Assembly: GCA_019096065.1 (NCBI GenBank)
Contig: JAGUCH010000004.1
Location: forward strand, 248,001 to 312,000
Source of the DNA: Paracyclopina nana
Taxonomy: Eukaryota; Arthropoda; Copepoda; Cyclopoida; Cyclopettidae
Direction of reading: 5' to 3'
DNA: 64,000 nucleotides
The notes beneath the pieces are model-generated. The model saw nothing but the letters and a program-made list of their open reading frames with translations, did no database searches and was not told the DNA's origin. Of the stretch, positions 33,801 through 42,766 are shown piece after piece. Each line of letters starts with the position of its first letter. Position 1 is the stretch's first letter. The position numbers were made by a program, and so were the translations under genes.

Positions 33801-36800
33801 CAATTTTTGTAACTTCATTGATTCTTGTGGTCTTGGCCTCACCTTCAATCCAGGATGCTAATGCAGTCGTGTTCAAAAGATCATCTTCATCATAAAAATT
33901 GGGAATGCCATTCTGGATGAAAACCAAGGCAGGCAAATCCAGAATACCGTAGGGTTCAGCTGCATCCTCATCGTCTATGCATACTAGGCTCACATTTTCA
34001 GAATCAAGTTTGTCATCAATTTCTTCGAGTCCTTCCAGAATGTCATCTGCATCTCGATCAGTTGGCTCATAGAAGAAGACCACTAGCTTGTCTTCATTTT
34101 CATAGAGGTAGGAGAGCATGTGACTGTTCACCTTTTCCACCTTGCCCTCAATCATGAGTGTTTCTTGATCCATCAGCCACTTCCGAATTTCCTCCTCCTC
34201 ATGCAAATTTGAGTCAGGATAGAGGACAAAATCGCCATTCCTATAGAGTCCAACAGTTGGAAATTTTTCAATGGCATGCACCCTGAAAGGATAATCTTCA
34301 TTGGTGGTTTGCACAAAGGCGATGCCAACATCAGCAAGTTCATCATCAATAGTCTCCAGGCCCCTTAGGATTTTTTCACATTCAGTCAACTTGTCATCCT
34401 CTTCGTCATCACTGTCATTGGTGTTGCCATTAGAGTCCTCTGGACGGTCCCCAAAGCAGGCTTGTCCGCTGAAGAAAACAGCAACATATTCTTCATCTTC
34501 AATGAGCTCCCCAAGGATCTCCTCAGTGACTGCCTCAATGACCGGCTCCTCTTGCACCAAAATAAGCCATTTAATTATGGCTTCAGCTGTCTCCTGGCCT
34601 GAATACAAATTGGGCACATCTCCTGAAAATTGCACCAAAGTGGGAGGATCTTTGAGTCCAAGTTGATCAGCATAATCAGGATCATCAATTTGGACAATTA
34701 CAAGCTCTTCTTGTCTGATCAGGTCCAGTTTTTTCTCAAGCTCTTTAATGATTTTAGTCTCTTCCTTGTTGTCGCTGTCTACAAAAACAGCTCCAACCGA
34801 GGGGAACTTTTCACTAAGTTTGTCAAGCATTTCTTTGGTGACTTCTTTGATGTCTTCACTGGCCAGCTCATCCTTGATCCATTTGAGCATTTCATGAGGA
34901 GCTTGTTCATCCCCCACAAAAGGTTCAGGAACTCCTCTCTCAAAGTAGACCAACCTAGGCAAATATCCAAGCCCATATTCCTCATCAACTCCTTCATCTG
35001 AGCATTTCACCAGGATGATGTTGTCTTTGTCCAGTTCATTGTCGATGGACTCCAAACGTTGCAGAATCTTCTTGGCTCGACCGTCTCCTTCTTCGTAAAG
35101 CAGGGCAAAAACATCAGCTTGCTCCTTCATCAAAAACTCCAGCATTGAAATTCCAGTCTCTTCAATTTTGCCCTCAATCATCAAATTGTTCAGATCAGTG
35201 ACAAATTTCAAGACAGCCATTTCATTCTCAACATGACCCTCAAAGACAATGGGTTCTCCATTTCTGAAGAAGATGATGGCAGGAAAAGCTGTGATGCTCA
35301 TCTTGGCAGCATAGGACTCATCATCGACATACACAAAGAGGATGCCAATGTTGTCGAGTTCCTCAGCAATGTTATCCAATTCATCGAGAGTGGCTTCACA
35401 TTGTTCGGCATTCTTGTCACAATTGTTGAGGAAGAGCGCAATGACATACTCCTCTTCAGCAGTCATTGTCTTGAGCATTGCAGGTGTTACTTTTTCAATG
35501 ACAGGTCCTATCTTGAGGTCCTGAAGCCATTGCTCAATAGCTTCTTTGGTCATGTCATCATCATAGACATTGGGCACACCCTCCTCATAGTGGACAACAG
35601 CGGGTAAGTTGTACAGATCATACTTTTTGGCATCATCCACCGATTCAATTTTGACAGTGAGCTGTTCTCGCAGAAATTCATTGATAGAATCATCGCCTTC
35701 CTCATCAGATTGCTCCAACTCCTCAATAAAAGCTGTATGCTTCTTCTTGGTTGAGTCATGAAAAATGACCAATAAATCATCAGTGATGTCAATCATCCTT
35801 TCAAGGACCTCAATGTCGACAGCTCTGATCAGCTCATTTTCCACTTCCTCATTGATCCAATTGAAGACTTCTCTTTCATCAGTCAATTTTCCATCAGATG
35901 GAAATTCAATAGGAATTTGCCTGAAAAATAGCCAAATCATTTGCAAGTCTTCTATCAAATTGTCAGGTTATGTGAAAGAGCTTTAAAAGCTAGCAAAAAG
36001 CAAGTTTTAAGTCACCTGTCAAAGAATACAAGCTTGGGCAGCTCAGTGATATCATAGTCCTCCTTTGCCACTTCAGGATCAGAGAATTTGACAAATGGAA
36101 CATTGATCTTGTCGCACTTGTCATCCACAAGCTCAAGTGCTTTCAGAACCTCCCTATTGTTCGACTCCTGATTGTAGAACAAAACTGCAACCTTTTCAGT
36201 TTCAGTGATGATCCTATCCAGCATCACATCGTTGACCTTTTCTATAGCTCCTTGAAGGTCAAGTGTGTCTTTGTCGAGAAGCCAAGAAAGCAGTTCGCTC
36301 TCATCCTCAAGCGATCCTTGATACAGCTTAAAATCTCCATTGCGAAAAATGCCCAATGATGGAATCCTGCGAACCTTGAGCACGACTCCAGCATACTTGA
36401 TGTCCTCTGTCGTGACAAGTTTGATGCCAAAGTTATCGAGATCATCATCAATGTTCTCCAAGTCGTGCAAAACCCTTTCGCACTCTTGGTCAGTGGCAGC
36501 ATGTGGATTGCAAGGTCCTGTGAAGAAGACAGCGACATATTCCTTGGTTGTGGCCAAAAGTTTGAGTATCTCCTCAGTGACTTCTTCAATGGTGCTTGAT
36601 GTCCTCTGTTCTTCGATCCATTCCGCAATGGCATCCGGATTGCTGTCAAGTTCGCCCCCTTCCTCATCAAAAATGGAAGGAATTTCATCCTCGAAGTAGA
36701 CAAAAGTGGGAAGAACATCAATGCCATACTTGGTAGACAATCCTTCAACCTTGGCTACTCCAATGTCATACTTGTCAGCCACTTTGAGGATGGCCTTTTC

Positions 36801-37364
36801 GCTGTTCAGCTCTCGCTTGGCATCATCAACAAACATGATGACAAATGGACTTCCAGACTTGACAATCTTCTCCATGGTTGGAATGTCCAGGACATCCACA
36901 TCAGTGCTTTCAAGCTCCTCTTTCACCCATGTGGTCAATCCTTTGGTGTCCATGACATCACCAGTGTACTCATCGGGAATGCCATTCTCGAAGAAGACAA
37001 TCTTGGGCAGTTCTTCCGCTTTGATGCCAAATCCTTCGGCCTCTTCCAGATCCTGGCAACGAACAAATTGGACATCAGGAAAGGTTGACATGTCAAACTT
37101 CTCCAGCAAATGGATCATTTTCTTGGTGGCAGGTGCCTTGCTCTCCTCATAGAACAAGACAAGTACTTCATCGTTGTCTTCCAAGACATCATGCAAGTCT
37201 TCTCCAGACACTTGTTCCAGGACTGAAGAGGACTTTTTGGTGGCCTTCTTCTTCTGGCCTTTGTCAGCCTTGCCACCAGCAGACGAGGAGGAGGCTCCAA
37301 GGGCCAAGGAGCAGAAAAGGTTGGCAAGAATGAATAGGTGCAAAGTTGGCCTCATCTTGATCAC
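27854..37364 (-). CDS. Giant protein of 22 thioredoxin-like modules
   Basis: Exons 37364-36016, 35920-31314 and 29274-27854 join in frame (7377 nt) to 2458 aa. A signal peptide (MRPTLHLFILANLFCSLALG from Met4) is followed by a Lys-rich linker, then ~108-residue modules, each with a thioredoxin-like beta-alpha pattern and a cis-Pro-type loop (FPALGLFRNG, LPSLVYFENGVP). None has a CXXC active site. Modules follow a strict order of three types: B (..EKVN..ML..), C (..IKEVT..MLDKL..) and A (EYVAVFF.G.C with a second Cys 4-28 residues on). There are seven B-C-A triads plus a last B. The protein is very acidic, with a basic tail ending AKPKAKKK and no KDEL. It resembles calsequestrin or catalytically dead PDI proteins. 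An ER or secreted calcium-binding or scaffold role is inference. Intron 2 hosts a GPCR gene. Confidence 0.9.
29451..30368 (+). CDS. Orphan seven-transmembrane receptor nested in an intron
   Basis: Intronless 305-aa ORF lying on the opposite strand inside intron 2 (29275-31313) of the 22-module gene. About seven hydrophobic segments are visible: ~10-35, 40-63, 74-98, 123-145, 154-178, 228-248 and 256-278. After TM3 comes SYVRYQMAFK, at the place of the DRY motif (VRY here). The C-tail is short and hydrophilic. The overall shape is that of a rhodopsin-like or chemoreceptor-like GPCR; I cannot assign a ligand or subfamily. The first Met lies just before TM1. No signal peptide is needed. A decayed copy of its 3' end lies at 31168-31222. 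Confidence 0.75.
   Translation: MTSYYPQAFKIAHGIVISIGIIANIFSMMFIALKLKLNATIKLILFADAAINLACVIVTGIGYVLVIVVQIQTPIACATYILPEVIAFTCSSLMTCTLSYVRYQMAFKASQGIIYDKPRLRYQLWAFIALLCLSQIAIALLIANFNLGYSIALVYCSGAEKSLVGVITFLLLMSGFGIGLYFDLVMVKLLQSRSRIQPMEMVVWSSQPRLSAKSPRNILSNSVPISSTILSSLGIAYVMLVFIATLLNRSKNDWTTILTLAGALRAAFHMVWSLTLIVKSAKKQKIDYPDIPRGPQYHDNVTTAD
30500..31090. mobile_element. Foldback-like element C, 'gggttttaagatct' arms
   Basis: The left arm (30510-30730) has units 'gggttttaggatct', 'ggttttaaagcctaa' and 'gggttttaagatcta'. The right arm (30860-31085) has the inverse 'agatcttaaaaccc', 'ttagatcctaaaaccc' and 'cattttaggcct'. The outermost 'cctaaaataggggtgggttt' pairs with 'aaacccacctcattttaggc'. The loop is ~130 bp. 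It lies just downstream of the nested receptor gene. Confidence 0.78.
31168..31222 (+). pseudogene. Echo of the nested receptor's 3' coding end
   Basis: 'gtaagaatgaatggacaact' and 'cttgacaatg' repeat the receptor segment at 30198-30225 ('gtaagaatgactggacaaca', 'cttgacattg') about 990 bp downstream, in the same orientation, with Foldback element C between the two copies. Only ~50 bp are recognisable. Confidence 0.65.
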
Positions 37365-38579
37365 AGCATTGTTGTCCCGGAAGAGAAGTGAAAGCTACTA
37401 ACAGTCGCATGTTTGGGGCTGCTATTTCTAGGTGCTCACAGGAGAGTGAAAGCAGCAAATGTTGTTGCTCAACAGCATGCAGCTTCCCCTGCATAGGCTA
37501 AAAGTCTGCTTGTCTCCAGCATGAACATGCACAGACAAATGAAAGAGTGAAGCGCAAAAAGACTCCTGCTGAGTGAGTCTCAATAGCAATTAATTTCAAT
37601 TGAAAATGAGATTGCCTTCCTTGAGTTTCAGAGTTTCAGCTGTGTTTTGTTTTGCTAGCAGATTTTCTCGCGAAAAAGCCACTTGCAGCCATTTTGAAGG
37701 CAAAATTGAACCGCTCAGTAACTCTGTAAACAGTTGAGACACTTGAGAGTTTTTACCAGGAATTGTAGCCTCGAAACATTAATTGTATTTGAAGCTAAAT
37801 ATGTAAGAAAGTATTTTCTTTCAGTTCCATGATTATCCATAAGAATGAAGATATATTTATTTCCGCGAAATAATTGTTTGTAAACAATTCTTTACCGAGT
37901 TTCAAAGCTTCCTAAATTGAAACATTAAATTCAATATGTGCCATTTTGAAAATGTTTTATTCCTTGAATTGTAAAATGAGTGATTTCAAAATTCATGAGA
38001 TTATAAGCTAAAAAATAAATTAAAATTGTGCCTGAATAAATGTACTTAGTTCTGGTGTTTTTCACTTAAATCAGATGGCGCCACTTACAATGCTGAAGTT
38101 ACCAGATGTGGACACTTTCTTTCCATTTACATTTTGGCACTATAGAATAGAAATTGGCGAAAATAGTTGGGCAAGGCTTGGTCCAATCCAAAAGTTGTAA
38201 AAAAAGCAAGACTCATTCATAACCACTCCTTTTTAAAAATGTTAAAGATGAAGTATTGATGAATATGCATGTATTTCAGTGAGACATTGTGGTACAAAAA
38301 GTACAGAAAATTGAGGGGACAAGAAACAACTGGTCAAAAGACATCTAGCAACAACTATAAAGTTTTGTATATATCACACTCATTATGTTTAAAAAGTATG
38401 TTCTTATTTTTGGTTGGTTAGAATTGAAGGACAGTCAAAGTTGTAGTAGTATATAACATTATAAAAGGTCTTTTTATCAGAGCTTGTTGGACGTGATTGA
38501 TAATCATGAGCAGGTCTGGTTCAATCACAGTCAATTTGGACAACATGAAACAAGATGAGTTTGATGATCACAATGATGA
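37365..38579. other. Spacer upstream of the 22-module gene
   Basis: It should hold the promoter and 5' leader of the gene starting at 37364 and the 3' end of the coiled-coil gene. AT-rich, with no recognisable ORF, repeat or RNA gene. Confidence 0.5.
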
Positions 38580-41171
38580 TTAGAAAAAAGGACTCCTAGC
38601 ATTGGAGTGGAGATCAAATCCATTTCCCACAGGTTCACCTGCTCCTCCAGACTTGGTCAAGGTTGAAGAGGATGAAGACAAGGAGGATGCCAAGGATTGC
38701 TGAGAGGAGGTGTAAAAGGAGTCTCCAAAGGTGCTGAAATCAGTGCTGAAAGAGGCGAACAGAGGCTGGAACTTTTTTTGTGACTGCAGCAAAGCACTCC
38801 CAGCTGAGGATGAGAATAATGAAGAGTTTGACAATTTGATAGCTGCAGCTGAGGATGAAGGTGACAAGCTGGCCTGATCAGGATCAGCCTTGGACACTCC
38901 TCCAGCATTGGCCAAGATCCCGCGCAAGCCCAAGCTGTCTTTGGGCGGCGGCGTTGGCACTGGACTGGTACTTGTCATATGGAGCTGCTTGATCAAATTG
39001 GCATGCTTTTCATTCACTTTTGCCGAGTACATTCTCTCCATTTCCACTTGGTGTCTCAAGTTCCTCGAGTTGGCTTTCTCGCTCTCCAGCTGCTTCTTGA
39101 GCACCAGGATCATGGCCGAGTCATCTTGAGCCAGTGCTGAGGTGCTCTTGAGCAGTGCCAATTCCCTCTTGGCCTCCTGGAGTTCTCTCTCCAGCACCAG
39201 GTTCTTCTTGAGGGTGTCATATTGGGGATCAATGAGCTTGGTCAAGGTCTGGATCTGCTTGTCCTTCTCCGCGAGCTGCTTGATGAGGTCAGCATTGCAC
39301 AAGGCCAAGCCCTGGAGCCTCTTGTTCAAGCTCTCAAACTCTTGGCAGGAAAAGTTGGACACTGCATTGGTAGGAGAGGAGCATTGGAGTCCATTGTTCA
39401 AGCTGATCAAGGATGGAGGTGGAGGACTCTTCATGTCCAAGGGAGGCGGTGGAATGGGGAAGGAGTTGGGTATGGAGACAACTGAGGCTGCAGCAGAAGT
39501 GACCACGGAGGAAAATGATGAAGAGGAGGGAGGCTTAATGGGCTTGATCTTCCCTTGATCATATGGATCAGAATGGTGATGATCCTGGGTGGCAGCCGAG
39601 GGAGGTGTCACAGTGTTCCATACGCTGGTGCTTGAACATGCTTGATCAGTGGCCTTGTTGAGCTCCATCTTGTTCATCAGCAACTTCATGGCCAGCTCTT
39701 GAGCGGTCTCCTTGTCAGCTTGAACGCAAATGTAGTCATCAATGACAGCAATGTCGGAGTCTTGGCTGAGGAATTCAGCCAGGTTGGCATACCTTCGGAT
39801 CAGCCTTTGGCCCTCGTCTGAAATGGCCTCAACCTCGGATTTGATCCGCAAACTGCAAAGTGAATTAATAACAGTGGCGTTTTTCGCGACTTTTTGGCCG
39901 ATAAATGCACAGCCAGTCCAGTAGCCTTGATGCTGGTTATGCTTGTTGGTTTTTCAAAACTTTGCGATGATATTGAGGTTGTTTTTCCAGAAAAGGAGCT
40001 TATAGAGGTGTATCGGGCTCAGGCCCGAGCCCGAAAGCCCGATACCAATTTCTGGCCCGAGCTAAATAAGACCCCAGCCCGAGCCCGACTCGGGCCGATT
40101 TACAGAAAGCCCGAAAAAGCCCGAAGTCATTTTCAAAAAGCCCGAAGTGGCCCGAATGACATTTTTTAAAAATTCAAAACTTCAGAAAAACAATTGCTCC
40201 AGATTGTGAGCTTTAATATTGAGTTTGATTGTTAAGTTTCCCTTCATTTGCATAACCTTCAGTAATTGATGAGAATTTCATAACAATAAAGTGATTTTTA
40301 TTCAGATTTTTCCTGAAAAATTGTAGATTTTGTCTCGGCCCGAAAAGCCCGTAACATTTTTTGACTGGCCCGAAAAAGCCCGAAGCCTGAAAAAAAAGTT
40401 CAGGCCCGGCCCGACCCGACCCGAGTAATTTTTTGAAAGCCCGAGCCCGACCCGAGCCCGACATTTCTTGGCCCGATACACCTCTAGGAGCTTATACTCA
40501 ATTAGCTACCAAGAAAATTGGTTTATTGGACGCTTGCATCACTTGACATGCATTATAAAAAATCAGCCATCAACTTTGAAAGCTTATTTACAAAAAAAAC
40601 CCTAAAAATGGGCAAAATAAGAGGAAATTTGGCCAAATCTCAAGCAAAGGTCAACCTATGAAATTATCATGAAATGTCACCTATAAAAACCATGTTTACA
40701 CTCAGAAAAATTAAATTTAAAAAAAAACGCCATTTCAAAATGTAAACAAAACACAGCTGCCAGAACAGCAGGAGAAGGATGCAGCCAAAAGCTAGCTGAA
40801 AAAGCCACATTCAGGCACTAACAAAGCGGAAAGAAGCCAACTTACTCGTCTTGTTTAACCGGTCCCAATCTTTTGAGGAGGTCAGCAAAAAATGACAAGA
40901 GGCTGGTTTGCACCACAGTTTCCTCCTCAGTCAACTCTGGAAGGTTGATGAGGCCAACCTTGTAGCAGTCATCTTTGGCATCAAAGGCTGCAGAATCCGG
41001 GGAGATGCCGCCATGTTCCGAGAAGAAGTTTTGCAGGGTCAAAGTCCGGGCGTTCTTCATCTTTTTGCCCTTCTTGTTTTTCCCGCCTTTCCCGCCCTTG
41101 ACCACGGAATTCCATTCCCCATGATCCGGATTGCTTTGCTCGCTGATGACTAAAGCAGTTTCCAGGGTCAT
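38580..41171 (-). CDS. Coiled-coil, Ser/Pro-rich protein of unknown function
   Basis: Two exons, 41171-40846 and 39852-38580, join through a GTAAGT donor and a TTTGCAG acceptor (codon GA|T) to give 532 aa. The N-terminus has a basic patch and the motif NARTLTLQNFF (residues ~42-52), like the K-K-x-L-x-L-x-x-F motif near the start of eIF4B, but no RRM follows. Residues ~110-200 are conserved-looking (LRIKSEVEAISDEGQRLIRR, DIAVIDDYICVQADKETAQE). Then come a Pro/Ser-rich linker, a coiled coil at ~290-400 (LNKRLQGLALCNADLIKQLA ... LERELQEAKRELALL) and a Ser-rich tail. I do not recognise the family. The intron carries a hAT element. It is divergent from the FUT8 unit. Confidence 0.78.
40003..40486. 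mobile_element. 484-bp non-autonomous hAT element
   Basis: The perfect TIR 'tagaggtgtatcgggc' (40003-40018) and its inverse end at 40486. Both ends are flanked by the 8-bp direct repeat GGAGCTTA (39995-40002 and 40487-40494), the target duplication length of hAT transposons. The subterminal arms are runs of 'gcccgagcccga' in opposite orientation around an AT-rich core. No transposase. It is inserted in the single intron of the coiled-coil gene. Confidence 0.93.
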
Positions 41172-42538
41172 AATTGAATAAAAACTATATACTAAATACT
41201 TAAAGACTACAACTGAAAGGTTCAAGAAATCTAAGAGGAATGTGCGTAGCTGCAGAGAAGGCCTTTCAATTGAAGAACACAAAGAGAAAGCTGGATCGAT
41301 AGGGAAACCAAGCTTTTATTATGGCTGTCTCAGCCTTTTAAACTACCACGTGCTCTATTAAAATATGCTACAAGTTTGCAATTGATTTATTTCAACATTT
41401 TTTTAAGTGACTTCCTAATTTGACAGTTTGTCTAATGCATCCAGATTTGCTGAAAATTAAGAAGAAACTATTTTTAAATTGGCTGAACTTTTTAAGTGAT
41501 TAAATATTTTTTATATTGATTTGCTGTTAAATAAACTTTCTTATGAAGAAATATTATTTATCAGAGATAAGTAAGCTGCTTTTTTAATTTCTTTGTAGCT
41601 TGTATTGCTTTCAGTTTTGAACTTTTGATGAAAAGTTTGGTGTTTTATATTTAATGTAAATTAACAAAAGTTAACTTATGTTTTATTTTATTTTTTGTGC
41701 TGCATGCATATTTGCTTAAAATGATCCTAGGCTAACTTGTATAGATGAAAATATGTTTTTTAGCACTAATTATTTTATTGACTTTTTTATACGGCATTCG
41801 CTTTTGCTGAAACTGGGCTGACTTTGGTCCATGTTAATTTATTATTCAGCCACTTAATTGCAGCCAGGTTAATAGGAAAATTAACTTTACACAGCATTTT
41901 TCATTTTCTGTATGCAACGTAATAAAACACACTGAAGAAAAGGGCCATTAAACACTTGTGATCTTAATAAAATGTCATTGAAAATATGACAACATGAAAT
42001 CATTACATTTTCCCAATATTTCAGGTAAAAAGAAAGTTGTATTTGCCCTAATTTGCAAAAATTGAATCCCGTGAGTAATCTATAGAGGTCAATGAACTGT
42101 TATAAAGTTGCATTGCAACTCAATGTAAAATCAATTAAAGATGTTTATCAGCCCAAAAAATGGCATTCCGGACTTGCTCAACTTTCTTGAGCTGACTCAC
42201 TGAATCAAGCCAATCATATTTGTCGGCGTGGCAACACCAACAAATTAGTCCTGAACCGACTCGCAAAAACTAAGGCCAACTCATCTCTAATCCAAATGAG
42301 TAAACCACCAAAATTATTCATACAAACCTCAAAAGTCTCATAAATTATGACCACAATTTTTTCAAGAGTCCAAACCGTGCAGAATCAGTCAAATTTTAAC
42401 ATTTGAAGTAAATTCAGTCATTTTTCATCAAGTTTCGGGGCTATTTTTCGATCGGGCGATTGCACGCACAACAATCAAAAATAACAGTGAAAAAGTCGTC
42501 AAATCGCACGGGCGTCATGAGTTTCGCGGATTTCAGCT
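41172..42538. promoter_or_regulatory. Divergent spacer: coiled-coil gene / FUT8 unit
   Basis: 1.37 kb of AT-rich DNA between two divergent starts. A short upstream ATG at 42517 opens a 10-codon frame that overlaps the start of the 72-aa ORF. The end 'gcggatttcag' just before 42538 could also be a splice acceptor, so the transcript leader may begin further upstream. No repeats stand out. Confidence 0.45.
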
Positions 42539-42757
42539 ATGGAAGTTAAATACATGAGCGGCGAGGAAGTGAAGCGTGCCAAGGAGCGTCAAAGGCAGGA
42601 GTTGAGCGTGCTCAAGGCCGAACTGGGCTCTTTGAAGGCCGGCAGGGCCGTCTACGTCGGGGAGCTCGGCTCGCAGCAAAAGGGCGGCCATGTCCTGTTC
42701 AAAGTGCAAAATGTGCCCGGCCTCAAGTCCGACCTCGAAAAGAAACTGAAGATCTGA
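42539..42757 (+). CDS. Prefoldin-like small protein (ASDURF-like) upstream of FUT8
   Basis: 72-aa ORF, GC-rich like the neighbouring FUT8 exon, ending TGA at 42755-42757, 9 nt before the FUT8 ATG. Helix (KRAKERQRQELSVLKAELGS), turn (LKAGRAVYVGEL), short strand (GGHVLFKVQ) and helix (LKSDLEKKLKI) follow the beta-prefoldin plan. The segment LxxLKxxRxVY...xxxFF/LFxV resembles the human ASNSD1 upstream-ORF protein ASDURF, a subunit of the PAQosome prefoldin-like module. I judged this by eye. If correct, the two ORFs share one transcript (bicistronic) or one exon of two transcripts. The first ATG is in a fair context (gctATGG). Confidence 0.65.
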   Translation: MEVKYMSGEEVKRAKERQRQELSVLKAELGSLKAGRAVYVGELGSQQKGGHVLFKVQNVPGLKSDLEKKLKI

Positions 42758-42766
42758 GCTTGAAAA

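Noticed and set aside
38580-41171. Assignment of the coiled-coil gene to eIF4B
   Set aside because: Only the short K-rich LxLxxF motif is shared; there is no RRM and the rest does not match.
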